This document shows, piece by piece, positions 44,816 through 56,399 of a DNA stretch of 64,000 nucleotides. The stretch is taken from contig CM060174.1 in assembly GCA_030549775.1 (NCBI GenBank), forward strand, positions 23,610,693-23,674,692. Direction: 5' to 3'. The notes below the pieces were generated by a model. That model was not told the origin of the DNA. It saw nothing but the letters and a program-made list of their open reading frames with translations, and ran no database searches. The translations under genes were made by a program, and so were the position numbers. Within the stretch, counting starts at the first letter, position 1; every line of letters starts with the position of its first letter. This DNA comes from Tamarix chinensis (taxonomy: Eukaryota > Streptophyta > Magnoliopsida > Caryophyllales > Tamaricaceae).

Positions 44816-45989
44816 TTTGACTCAATAATCTTCCTCTTTAAATGGTTGGTATCTTAATTATGTCTTATTCGATAAAAATTTCACCCTTAACATGCATGTC
44901 ACTAACCTTCTACTTATATCCTCCTAGAGGGCCCATCCCATATCATGAGACTTATGCGCTTCCTATCATACCCCGACATCCATTCCTTCTTTCCATTTAC
45001 TCATAACAAAAACCCAATTCTTAAGGGTGTGGGTTAAGGCCCATTACCTTATGACATCTAAATCCACTTACTACAACTCCTTAGAGTTTTCCCTTGAAAC
45101 CCTAATTGGACCTATGTGGCCCAACCTTCCTCTAACTTACACTACCATAATTTCTTTTATCACCCAACACCTCATCTCATTTAGATTCAACCCAAATCAT
45201 ATCACTTTACTCACTAATTACACATGTGACCGTGAAACCCTAGTTGGCCACTCCAAACCCTAGCACCTTTCTTCCTCCACAAGTCACCTCTCCATTCTTC
45301 ACCTAACATCTCTTCTTTCCCATGGCCCCCATACCCATCCCTTATATAATAAGTTTCCACTCTTATCCCATACTCCACTCTTCCTTAATTATTTTTATCT
45401 TCACATTCACCCTCAGATTAGGGTTTCCTCCCAAACCCTAATCAGGTCCCCTTTACACCCTTATACCAACCTACGTACTATTGTTCACCCCAAGTCTCCA
45501 ATCACTCCACAAATCTCCCCTTACCTTACTTACACCCTAAAATAACTTTTCTCATGTAAAGATCATCCCCATGTAGACTCCATCCATCCCATGCAAACCC
45601 TAGAAATTTCCCATGCAAGATTCACATCACTCGTTCATTTTGATCATAACCTCTTTTTATTTTCCCCTCATGGATCATGAGATAATTGGGTCAACCTCAT
45701 GTCCCCTTTAGTGAACTCACTTCCCATTTTTCCCTTTTTATCCTTTCACCCCATATCATATTATTACACATCCTACCATGCATGTTCTAGAGGGTCACAT
45801 CATATAACATCATAAGCACAACATATATAATCATTATACACATGTCGTAAGGATTTCACATAAGCATACCTCAACTTCAAGCTGTGCTACAATAATTAGT
45901 CATCATAATCATAAAGTATGCAACATGGCATAACACATGGAACGCAAGGCACATAATATACATATAGTTGTTCTTAACCACATCCTTAC

Positions 45990-46051
45990 CTAATACGACA
46001 CCGATCTTGGAGCACGTTCCTAAACCTCCTTAGGGTTTTGACTTGATTCAC
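45990..46051 (-). other. 62-nt exon-like block in LTR B, acceptor mutated
   Basis: In minus sense the block ends at GTAAGG (donor-like; plus-strand ccttac at 45,984-45,989) and keeps CCCTAAGGAGG and ACGTGCTCC. The acceptor side reads TTATTG instead of TCATAG, so the AG is lost in this copy. Confidence 0.5.
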
Positions 46052-46260
46052 CAATAAGAGGGAAATACTATGGGTTAATCTCCCTCTTACCAAAATTACC
46101 ATTATTCTTACCCTTATCATAATTGACTATTAGAGCTAATAATGATAATAGTAGTTTTATAAGTAAAAGTAGGGTTATTATTCTTTAAAGTAGCTAATCA
46201 TGCTACTACTAATCAAAATAGGTCTTAGTAGCTACAACAGTTTAGGTTAAAGTAATTATA

Positions 46261-46269
46261 GTGATAGTA

Positions 46270-46308
<39 letters not shown>

Positions 46309-46520
46309 GTAATAATGGTAACAATACTAATAATAATGTTAAGAATAATACTAATAATAATCGAAATGGTAATAGTGATATAAGGATTCAAATATTTACA
46401 ATAATAATAAAAGTGATAATATGCCAAAGTTAGTATTAATAATAATAATAGTAATAGTAATAGTAATAACAATAATAATGATGATGATCATGATGCTGAT
46501 GATGATGATGATAATAATGA
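46261..46520 (-). repeat. (ATT)n-type microsatellite in LTR B
   Basis: On the plus strand AAT/AGT/GAT triplets with interruptions, equal to ATT in LTR sense. It occupies the same place as in LTRs A and D. Confidence 0.85.
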
Positions 46521-47036
46521 AGATAATAAAAAAAATGATAGTCATAAAATAATAAGGATAATACTATTAATACTACCCGCATGGGACGAGTAAAGGGAAG
46601 AAGAGGAGATTGGGTTGTGCGGGTTGGCCCAATTTGGGGGAGAAGGAGAAAAAAAAAGGGGGAAAGGAGGGAAAAGATAGAAAAAGGAAAAAGAAGGAGA
46701 AAAAGGAAAAAAGAAATAGGAAATGGGAAAATATAGGGTTGGTTAGATGTTTAGGATATTTTGGTATTTTTTTATTATTTAAAATAATAATATTTAGAAA
46801 ATAAATAATTAAATCCCTTTTTAAATTAATTATGGCTATCTTGAATAATTTTTCCTTAAATTCCAATTTTAATTAGCAAAACACCTTAATTTTTTCTAGT
46901 TAAATTATTTATTATTTTCCTCTTGATTTACCTTAATTAATTCCCTTTATTTTAATAAAATAATTTATTTATTTAATTTTCCTACTAAATCCTTGTTTTG
47001 CCATAATTTTCTAAATTAGGGTTCTGTGGTATTTCA

Positions 47037-47386
47037 GTGTTATATAATGGAAAGGGTTCTACAAGTGCACCAATGGTCATTTTCAACCTAGTCAGACAAA
47101 TTTTTTAAGACCAAGTACAAGGTGGGAGACAAAGTGTGTAAGGTAATCATTAATAGTAGATCATGAACCATTGTAGCAACTGAGGATATGGTGAAGAAGC
47201 TTAGATTAAAGACCAAAAAGCACCCAAGGCCCTATTAGTTATAATGTATCAACAAAGACAAAGGGTTAAGAATCTCTAAACTAGTGCTTTTAAATTTTAA
47301 AATTGGTAATTATGCTCATGACTTATTATGTGACATATTACCTATAAATGCATACCATATCATGATTGGGAGGCCTTGACAATATA
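47037..47386 (+). pseudogene. Aspartic protease of gypsy element Z (between LTRs B and C)
   Basis: Plus-strand text: KYKVGDKVCKVIINSRS, TIVATEDMVKKLRLKTKKHP, INKDKGLRISKLVLL, NFKIGNYAHDLLCDILPINA and YHIMIGRP-QYI. It matches the plant gypsy pattern VIIDSGSxxNVxS ... CDVVPMDACHILLGRPWQYD. The active-site Asp is Asn here (IINSRS), and a stop follows it, so the enzyme is inactive. The text is cut exactly at the start of LTR C (47,387) and resumes at 52,711 as RGVSYDGVLNEYMVYKEKKK. Confidence 0.8.
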
Positions 47387-48125
47387 TGTAACACCCCCAA
47401 AATTTACGACTAAAAAATTTTGTTTTAATTAAAACTTAAGTGGAAGTAAAACAATAAATTTTAAGGATGCTATCACCACAATTACTACCAGACCAGTTTC
47501 CTTCTACCGTTCTACTACTAAGTGCTAAGGCTTAAAATGAATAGAGCACAATTTACACAAATTCAAACTTTCATTTAAATAAAAGTAGCACATTAAAGAC
47601 ATTTCAAAAGATAAAACCCACTATTAGTTGTTACAAAAGTAAAATCATTTAACAAAGAAATAATAAGGTTAAAAGAGAAACCCTAAAAAGCTTCCAGGAT
47701 AATCCTTATTCTCTTACCCGATAACAGCTTGAATAGCACCTACAACAAACCTGCAAGGGACACTACCCATTGAATAGGTAGGGGCCAACAAATGGAACCC
47801 TTCAATACTATGGTACTGAGTAATCCTTTATACTAGAATAAAAGGTAGGTTCGCATGCAACACAGCATACATGAACAATGTAAAAACAATAACATACATA
47901 AGCATAGAGATAATCACAACAACATAAGAGCTAATATACAATGCAACACAACATACAATAGCAAATGCTTATCACAAGGCCATTTACTTATCATTTCCAT
48001 CACTTACCAAGAGTGACAGGCGCCAAGGCAACACTTATACTATATCAATAGATCACAAACATGAAATCAATACTTCTAGTCTTAAGCCATTAATCAAACA
48101 GTATTCAACATCATCTCTCGAATTA

Positions 48126-48405
48126 TATCCATGTAAGTATGAGAACCCCACTATTATAGACAATGGATCAGAAATAAACTCCAGGGCAAAACGTACCTGG
48201 CCACTATTATTTGTTGGTGGACCGGTCTGGTCCTGACTCACATGGTGTTCTACTATAATTAATTAGTATATTTTCCATGATTTATTATCATCCAAAGTTT
48301 GGTTTATTAAGCTCGGGATTCTCCTATATTATAGCTAGTGGACCGGAGTACACTATGGGCCAACACGCACCTCGCCACTAATATTCACCGCTAGATAGGT
48401 CTAGG
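48126..48405 (-). repeat. Decayed hairpin-motif units in LTR C
   Basis: CCCACTATTATAGACAATGG (48,146), CCACTATTATTTGTTGGTGG with ACCGGTC (48,201), ATATTATAGCTAGTGGACCGG-like (48,331) and CCACTAATATTCACCGCTAG (48,375). About four recognisable motifs in two groups about 185 bp apart. Confidence 0.65.
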
Positions 48406-49419
48406 CTTGGCTCAATAATCTTTCACTTTACATGATTGGTATGTTTCCATTTAATTAACACAACAAGTCCATTTATTTAACTCAAAGGGGAGATCACGAA
48501 TCTAGAGACACAAAGGTACACTATTTATACTGGTGTATACAAGCAACACAGTACCATCCAACCATCAACCTAAGGACGCAAAGGTACCCAGATCATTCTG
48601 GTGCATGAGGACACACAGTACTATAGCAATATGGACACCTAATCCATAAGCATGCATACCCCCTAAATAGGTCTGTAAAGATAGATAAGGTAACATGTAA
48701 GACCTGGCTGGGGCACTAAGGCACACCAGCAAAATCCAAAATAATCATGGGCAAAGGGCAAAGCCACGTCTTTAGGGTAGTGACCCCTAAAAAGCTACCA
48801 TTCCCGATCTCAAGGTCTTCCACTTTAATTATTAGTGTCTTAAGTAAGGTGACCACGAGAAACACATCAATCGCATACTTAATCATTTGTATTTGTTTTT
48901 GTTATTATTAAGTAATCTGTATTAGTATTATTGACCATGTTAGCTTAAATAATCCACCAAGGACAACCTAGGTTTCAATACTTATACTTGGCACCTTAGG
49001 TCAAAATGAACAAATGCCCCTAAGTCTAAGGCTTCCTTTTATCATCTATTTCCATTACAGAATTCATTTCCATTTATTCACATGCCATAATAGGTCATCA
49101 TATCGTAATTATAATACTGGTCATAGAATCAAGTACTCTACACCAAAGGATCATTGAACACATAAACCCTAACATGTACTTCTAGCACATCCAATACACA
49201 TTTCCATGTATAATTAACAACTAAGGCACCTCTTGCATGATTACAAAATAGACATCATATCATACCCTTAATTACCCATTCAACCCTATACCATGCATTA
49301 TCCTTATGATATTCATCGATTTACCGAAATACCCTTATCCTTATAATATACGTGGTTATACTCAAACAAGTGATACTAAGGCCATAAACCCTTATTATAT
49401 TATTTAATATCCCTTTTGT

Positions 49420-50250
49420 CTTATTATGAAGGCTTATTAAATCCATTAACATGTTATATTCAATTTACCGATTTACCTCTTCATACTTACAAAATGTCTA
49501 GAATACCCCTCTTGTTTGTAAAGTTACTAAGTTACGTCTTTTTTTCTACCAATTTACTAAATTACCCTTCATACTTGTATAAATACCAAAAATACCCTTC
49601 ATATTTGTTAAATTACCAAATTACCCTTCATACTTATTAAATTACCAACTTTACCCCTCATACTTATTAAATTACCAAGCTACCCCTCTCTCATTCCAAA
49701 TTATTAAAATATCCCTCTTACTTACTACATTACCATTTTATCCTTTTTATTCATGAAATTACCAAGTCACCCCTCTTTATGCCAAAATTTACCACAATAA
49801 TCTTCTTACTTATCAATTTACCATATTACCCATTTTGATTCATAAAACAACCAAATTACCCCTTTTATGCCAAAATTACCAAAATACTCTCTTAGTTATT
49901 AATTTACTATATTATCCCTTATGGTTATAAAATTACCAAGTTACTCCTTTTTATGCCAAAATTACCAAAATAACCTTTATGCTTAATTATTTGCCAAATT
50001 ACCTTTTTACTCATAAAATTACCAAGTCACCCCCCTTTTCCATGCAAAATTACTAAAATGCCCTTCTTATTTAACTTTTTACCAAATTACCCCTTTTTAC
50101 TCATAACATTACCAAGTTATCCCTTTTTCCATGCAAAATTACCAAAATACCCTTGTTACTAATTAAATTATCATATTACCCCTTTTATTCATATAAATGA
50201 CCAATTTGCCCTTCATATGTTAAATTTACTAAAATACCCTTACCACATAA
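49420..50250 (-). repeat. Minisatellite of LTR C (ATTACCAAATTACCC type)
   Basis: Many imperfect copies of (a)aattaccaa(a/g)t(t)accc(c)tt with cttattaaatt or tatgccaaaattacc between. The full unit is about 50-60 bp, sometimes shortened to about 27 bp. It stands in the same interval of the LTR as the unrelated 39-bp minisatellite of LTR D; A and B lack it. Confidence 0.85.
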
Positions 50251-51796
50251 AATACTAACACTCGTGGTCCATATACATCATCTAACACTACTAACTATTA
50301 TTATTTATTATTAACACCCATTATCACATATCATACATACTTATTTAGGCCACACCCTTTATACAAGAAAAATTACTAAAATGCCCCTAGGGCTCATATT
50401 AATACTACCTCTACTATAACGACTATATTTGCTTACCTAACAAGTGCATGTATATAATATCAACATCAATAACAAGGCTCCTTTCTTAGCCATCATTTCT
50501 ACATGACACATTTCATAATATAACATGCTTTTCATTTCAACCACTAACATATGCTACAAATATATACTTAACATCACATAATATGCATACAAAATATTCA
50601 AAACCCTAATGTGATAGCATACGTATATGCACACATTGTATTGGAGTATAATGGTTACTTTATTTCAAGAAATAATTAAACTTTACCAGTACCCCGATTA
50701 AAATTTTAAGTTTTGATTAGTAAATATTTATACCTAGAAATAATATCAAAACAAGCATATTAATACCAAAAAATTAAAAAGAATTATTTTTTATCAAAAG
50801 CTTATTAAATACATGCTAATACTAACTATATTTATACCTCTATAAACTTAATTAATTTAGCTCAAAATATGCAACAGCACTCACCCTACATGAGTAGCGT
50901 GAGCTGCATGCATGAGAGAAAGAATTTGTGGAAGAAGAAGAGTGATGGGACAAGGGAGGAAGAAGGGCTCGGGTGAGGGTTAGTGGCCTTGGTTAAGGGC
51001 TTGTGGAGGGGAGTGAGGGTGGTGGCTGGGTACAGGGAGGGTGGTAGGGTGTAGGTGGTGGTTGGGGTTAGAGATTGGTGGCTCAAGGCAGCGGAGACGA
51101 CAGCAGTAGGGCTAGAAAGGTGGTGCAAAGGTAGGGAGAAAAAGGAGACAGAAGGGAAAAGAAGAGAGGAAAGGAGGGGTTGTAGGGGAGATCTCGAATA
51201 GCTAAGGTAGGGAGGTGGTAGAGGAGATGTCAGGGGGTTGAGGGGTGGGTTTGGAGGTAGCGGAAAAAGGGAGATGGCAGAGCAAGGTGATGGTGTAGGA
51301 TATAGGTCAGGAAGAGGAAGAAATAAGAAAGGAAGGGAAGGGTGGTTGCAGGGAGAGAATGGCATCTACTAGGTGGTGTAGGAAGGGAGTAGGGGAGGCC
51401 AAGGGTTGGTTGGGTGGCAAAGGTGGCGGTTGACGGTGGCAAAACAAAAATAGGGGAGGAAAGGAGAAGGAAAGAAAGGAAGAAAATAGGGAGGTTCTAT
51501 AGGGGAGAAGAAGGGACTCGAGAGGGGAAGGAGATAGAGAAGAGGAGAAGAAAAGGAGGGTAGGCATGGGTCGTGCAAGGTGGGGGTGCAGGTCGTAGGC
51601 CAGGGAAGATGGTAGAGAGAAGGAGAGGAGGAAAAGGAAAGAAAAGAGGCATGCGTGAGGGGATGTGCATGGTCAAAAATGGAAGGAAAAAGGACGGGGA
51701 GAGAAGGAGAGGGTAGCCTACAATGGCAGGTGTAGAGGGAAAGGTTGTGGTTGCAAACGAGGTGTAGGGAGGGGCTATTTGGTTTGGTGTATGGGG

Positions 51797-52120
51797 GAAG
51801 AAGAAGAAGAAGAAGAAGAAGAAGAAGAAGAAGAAGAAGAAGAAGAAGAAGAAGAAGAAGAAGAAGAAGAAGAAGAAGAAGAAGAAGAAGAAGAAGAAGA
51901 AGAAGAAGAAGAAGAAGAAGAAGAAGAAGAAGAAGAAGAAGAAGAAGAAGAAGAAGAAGAAGAAGAAGAAGAAGAAGAAGAAGAAGAAGAAGAAGAAGAA
52001 GAAGAAGAAGAAGAAGAAGAAGAAGAAGAAGAAGAAGAAGAAGAAGAAGAAGAAGAAGAAGAAGAAGAAGAAGAAGAAGAAGAAGAAGAAGAAGAAGAAG
52101 AAGAAGAAGAAGAAGAAGAA
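51797..52120 (-). repeat. (GAA)108 tract, TTC in LTR sense
   Basis: 324 bp of uninterrupted GAA on the plus strand. It lies about 590 bp from the LTR 5' end (minus sense), in the pyrimidine-rich segment where LTR E has (TTC)17. GAA/TTC repeats of this length are known to form triplexes and to trigger silencing, for example at the Arabidopsis IIL1 locus. Confidence 0.98.
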
Positions 52121-52710
52121 GGGAGAGCAGGCCAGTTGGGCAGGAGAAAAGAAAAAAGGAAGACAAGTCGGCCTACACGTGAAGGAGAATGAGGAAGGAA
52201 GGGGGTTGTTGGGCTAGCACAACCGGGGAAGGAAAGACAAAGAAAAAAAATAAAGAGGGGGTGTTGCGTAGTGAGGAGAAGGAAAAGGGGCCAGCAGCCC
52301 AGTGGAGGGAGAAGAAGCACACCAGGTGGCCAAAAGGAGGAAGAAAAGAAGAAAAAGAGAAAAGAAAGGAAAAAGGGAAAAGGGGAAATGAGAAAATGAA
52401 AATGAAATAATTTTTGGAATTAAGGTATTTAATTATTTAGATGGATAGATTTTTTTAATAAAATAATTTATTTAAAGTTTATGATATTAATTTAAGAGAA
52501 TAATTTCAGTAGAATATGGGTTTGGAAAATTTTTAAAGTAAAAAGAGTGTGATAAAATAAGAAAATATTTATTTTAATTTATTAAATCATCATATCTATT
52601 CTTATAAATCAAAATTCCAAAAAATAATTAAGTTAATAATTTAAAATTTAAATTATCTGAAATGAAGATTAATTATTAAATTCTAGGTTTTAAAATTTTG
52701 GAGTATTAAA

Positions 52711-53640
52711 ATATAATAGAGGAGTTTCTTATGACGGAGTACTCAATGAGTACATGGTTTACAAAGAGAAAAAGAAGTTCAAGCTAAAGCCTATTTTTAA
52801 GCTAGCAATAGATTGTAAGAAGCCACAAGAGGAGTCTAAATTTGAAAGATTGTTCTTCCAATAGAAAACATGGAGAAGGACATAAAGGAACGATTAGTTT
52901 TTTTATGTTTTGGTGGTGAAAGAAGAATTCCAGCAAGGGGATTATATCAAGATACAATCGACTCTCATCAAGCTTTTAGAAGAATTGGAGGACGTGTTTC
53001 CTAAAGAGTTACCACCTAATTTACCAATACTGGGAAGGATGGAGCATGACATTGATCTCATGCCAAGAGCTTCTCTTCTTAACAAGGTGACCTATTGATG
53101 CAATCGCAATGAGAAAAAGTATCTTTAGAGATGAATCTAAGATTTGATGGATAAGGGTTATATAAGAGAAATCATGAGCATATGTTGTGATAAATCCTTT
53201 GTTGTGCCAAATAAGGACACAACGTGGAGGATGTGGATTGATTCAAGAGTGGTAACTAATATCACAATCTAGCACAAATATTCTATGCTGAGATTAGATG
53301 ATATGTTAGATGAAATATATAGATCAAGCATACTCCTTGAAATCAAATTGAGGAGTAGTTACCAATAGATGGGAATTAGAGTAGAGCATAAGGAGAAGAG
53401 GAATTTCAAGAGTAATTATGGTCTTTATGAGTGGTTGGTGAAATAATTTAAGGTTTCATCCTATAAGGAGAGATTATTTAAAAGTCAATTAATGTTCAAG
53501 TCGAATTGTGCAAATTTGAGGAACAATTCTTCTCCGTATGAGGAAAATGATGCATGGATATGTCCTACAAGTTATACAAGCCACAGGTTGGATTATTTCA
53601 TATTACAACACATTAATCTAGCCTTAGTGTAACTTTTTGG
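52711..53640 (+). pseudogene. Protease end and reverse transcriptase of gypsy element Z
   Basis: RGVSYDGVLNEYMVYKEKKK continues the protease cut at 47,386. A linker follows, then an open run of 62 codons (52,910-53,098) with IKLLEELEDVFPKELPPNLP and HDIDLMPRASLLNKV, the N-terminal signature of plant gypsy reverse transcriptase (LPPxRDIEHxIDLxPG). Further: [45 protein letters not shown] and YGLYEWLVK. The catalytic DD motif is not reached before the text decays near 53,450. Stops are frequent. Together with 42,930-43,772 and 47,037-47,386 this makes gag-protease-RT of one old plus-strand element. Confidence 0.75.
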
Positions 53641-54280
53641 CTAAACTAATAAAATTGGGGCTACTAAGGTGCTTATATACTTAATTCTAAATTAAAAAGG
53701 AATTTAATTGTCATTTTTGAAATTTTTATTGCAGACACATGATTTGAATATGTGATGAATGTACAATATGGTAAAGAACCAGACACATAAGTTAAAATAA
53801 TTTAGTAGAAGATGCATATTAGCTATTAGTTAAAATATTTAGTTAGATCTTCTTAGCTAAAGTTCTATCCCTTATGCTTTCAATGTGCCTATTTTTGTCT
53901 AGATTTTTGTGTGATTTTTATCTTCTAATTTTAACTTATATTTTTATGTATAATAATAATTGAGGAGTTTCAATTCATGTATTAAAACTCAGCCACAAAA
54001 AAAACGTTGAAGGGGATAACATTTCAAGAACCACGTTAGATTCTTCAATCAATTCTCTAGATGAGTTTATTCTTGATTTATGATTTCTGTGTGATTCAAA
54101 AATCAATATTCTCTAATCAATATCTATGCTATTTGAGTGAATTTTTGTGTTCAATTGATCACTTTCATATCCCATATAATTGAACATCAAAATGTTCACA
54201 CACATTCACATATTTATCTTTAACATCTTCATTTTCAACATCTTAATATCCTAACACTAACCTCCATCCATAAACACGAT
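53641..54280. other. No gene recognised
   Basis: AT-rich; possibly the end of element Z and family-2 LTR flank. No motif found. Confidence 0.4.
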
Positions 54281-54520
54281 TCTCGTCACCTTGTTGATGT
54301 GGTTCAACGTATGATGCCATGGGAATGGATTAGGTTGTTGATCTTTAGCAAAGGAAAAAAAATTAGACATGAAGTTGCTCTATTTTGATAGAAATGGCTA
54401 CAAACAAATGAGTCTTCAACCAAGATTTCTCCTAGAAGGGTGGCGACTTTGAAGGTTCTCCAAGAACACAATAAAATAGGGTTTCAAGATGGGATAACTC
54501 CAGGCAATTTCAATGAAGAA
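54281..54520 (+). pseudogene. Antisense coding relic, copy 3 (unidentified)
   Basis: Plus-strand text HLVDVVQRMMPWEWIR matches NIIDVVEDMNPWE on the minus strand at 32,390-32,460; the same unit then reads SPRRVATLKVLQEHNKIGFQ and DGITPGNFNEEG. It overlaps the LTR end of the minus-oriented family-2 copy. It reads opposite to that LTR, as in copy 2. Function unknown. Confidence 0.35.
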
Positions 54521-55190
54521 GGATAATATCACGAAAGAGAAAATAATCCAAACTTAACTTAATGTCATTCAACTTGATTAAACTCTCTATTGTGTACAAA
54601 GGGTGATAATAAGAGTATATAAGACTCATACCAAGCTATTATAACAAAGGATTAACCACTTAAAAACTAAAATTGCTATTAGTAACCAATTAATACATTG
54701 GAATAACAAAACTAGCCATCTGTGGCTTAGTTATTTCATGAAATAATAACATTACAAATAATAAGCCAGCTAATACATATACATGAATAACAAGCTATGA
54801 AACCCTAAACTCCATATGATAACATATGTTTCACAACAAATGCTACAAAAATTAGGTCTTTACATGCCCTTCTTGTCTTGTCCTCTATATATGGAACAGC
54901 TTGAATGTTTGAGAATTTTTTGTACACAAAAATGTCTTAAAAGTCTTCACATCTTAAGTATCTTTCTCTTGCAAATATATAACATACCTGCAAGAACATG
55001 TTAAAGTATATTTATTAGTAATAGTATAAGTATCATTGAAAACATTTAGGATGATTAGTTTCATTATTAAGTATGTCATTTCCTCATTATCAAGATGATC
55101 ATGTGATGCTCCCATATCATTATCCCTTGGTTGAGAAGATTTTTTCCTTAATTTTGTATCCCCATAATATGGAGACGAATCACATATATT
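54390..55190 (-). mobile_element. Family-2 3' LTR and pol end (minus strand)
   Basis: In minus sense the pol C-terminus (MGASHDHLDNEE-like, LAY-MEP-like text, 55,140-55,000) leads into about 570 bp that match 31,760-32,330. It follows the integrase at 55,190-56,360, so it is the 3' LTR of this copy. Confidence 0.6.
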
Positions 55191-56360
55191 AAATTATTTG
55201 ACACTCCACCATAAGAATTAGGTAAATCAAGTTCATAAGCAATATCTCCAAATTTTTTGTATAATTTAAAAGGTCCATCTGCTCATGGAATTAATTTATT
55301 TTTACATAAGTTAGTAACAATTTCCTTACATAAATATAACCGTTCCTGATCAATTGGAGTAAATACCTATTAAACTCAATGTTTATTAGTTTGTGCTTGA
55401 TACCTTGCACTTGGCTTTCTAAATGTTTGCTTGAATTTATTGGTGAAGATTTTGGAAATACTCAACTTGGTCCTTGGCTTCATATCTCTTGAATTCACCT
55501 TTCTTTAAGGGAACCACGTTGATAGGCATGTAAGAATTTAATCTGTACACCACCTTAAATGGACTAGACTAAAATGTACTTAAAGGAATTCAATTGTAGA
55601 AAAATCAGCATGATATAGCTTTATATCCCAATCCTTGACACTTTTACCTACTAAAACTCTTAACAATGTACCAAGTGTTCGATTTGTAACCTCCCTTTAA
55701 CCATCAAATTATAAATGGTTTGAAGTACTAAATAACAACTTTATACCATAAAATCTTCAAAAGTAACTCAAAAATTTAGCATCTCTATTTGAAAAAATAC
55801 TTTTAGGAATACCATGAGACCTTAAAACTTCTTTAAAAAGTACATAAGTAACATTTGTAGCATCATTAGTTTTACGACATGGTATAAAATGAGTCATTTT
55901 AGAAAATCTATCCATTACTACAATTATAGAGTCTATATCACCTTGAGCACTAGTCAACCCTATTATGAAGTCCATGCTTGTATTTTTCAATGGTTGAGTA
56001 GGAAAGGTAATGGAATGTATAAATCATTATGAAATAATCTTTTCCTTTTGTGACATGGAACACATTTACTCAAAACAACGTGTACACCTTTTATCATGAG
56101 TGAACAATATAAATTTTCTTATATTATTTCTGAGATATTATGCATACCAAAATTGCAAGTTAATCCTCCTTAATTTACCTCTTTTTATAAGCAATTCTCT
56201 TACACTCAACACAGGCACACAAAATCTATTAATTTTAACAAAAAATCCATCATGCAAGATATAGTTACCAAAAGATACATTTTTCTTGCATGCATTATAA
56301 ATATCATAAAAATCATCATTTTTTAGATATAAGTCTTTTAACATTTCAAACCCAAGTATT
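55190..56360 (-). pseudogene. Integrase of the minus-strand gypsy copy
   Basis: From 56,344 in minus sense, 68 open codons hold the zinc-binding part (YDIYNACKKN, NYILHDGFFVKINRFCVP, SVRELLIK). The catalytic core is open at 55,990-55,757: NTSMDFIIGLTSAQGDIDSI, VVMDRFSKMTHFIPCRKTND, and SHGIPKSIFSNRDAKFLSYF. After a shift: FDGXREVTNRTLGTLLRVLV and KDWDIKLYHADF. The D, D and E of the catalytic triad are all present (SMDF, NRDAKF, REVTNRT). The C-terminal module reads PXADGPFKLYKKFGDIAYEL, DLPNSYGGVSNN. The domains are in the usual order; stops and shifts separate them, so no functional product is expected. Confidence 0.85.
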
Positions 56361-56399
56361 TTTTTCCCATCTAAATGTTTTGAAATGTTAATTTTTCAC

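Larger units (their letters stand above)
43773..47036 (-). mobile_element. LTR B: complete 3.26-kb solo LTR with GTGTT target-site duplication
   Basis: The plus strand starts TGTAACACCCC (43,773) and ends GGTATTTCA (47,036), so the LTR reads on the minus strand as TGAAATACC...GGGGTGTTACA. GTGTT is present at 43,768-43,772 and 47,037-47,041. The start region aligns with LTR A over about 200 bp. It contains hairpin trios (44,479-44,810), an exon-like block (45,990-46,051), and (AAT)n at 46,261-46,520, with a purine-rich stretch on the plus strand at 46,600-46,720. It splits element Z between gag and protease. No internal region: a solo LTR. It is shorter than A because the pyrimidine/GC-rich part is reduced. 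Confidence 0.93.
47387..52710 (-). mobile_element. LTR C: complete 5.32-kb solo LTR with ATATA target-site duplication
   Basis: The plus strand starts TGTAACACCCCC (47,387) and ends GGAGTATTAAA (52,710). ATATA stands at 47,382-47,386 and 52,711-52,715. The final CA is decayed to AA. It holds hairpin-motif relics (48,120-48,420), a minisatellite (49,420-50,250), an ATT tract near 50,285, and a (GAA)108 tract (TTC in LTR sense) with purine-rich flanks on the plus strand (50,900-52,400). It interrupts element Z in the protease. No internal region: a solo LTR. Its extra length comes from the minisatellite and the GAA expansion. Confidence 0.9.

Noticed and set aside
51369..52320. Long open frames of poly-Glu, poly-Arg, poly-Leu and poly-Ser on both strands
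   Set aside because: They are all translations of the (GAA)n tract in different frames, with no codon bias or family pattern outside it.
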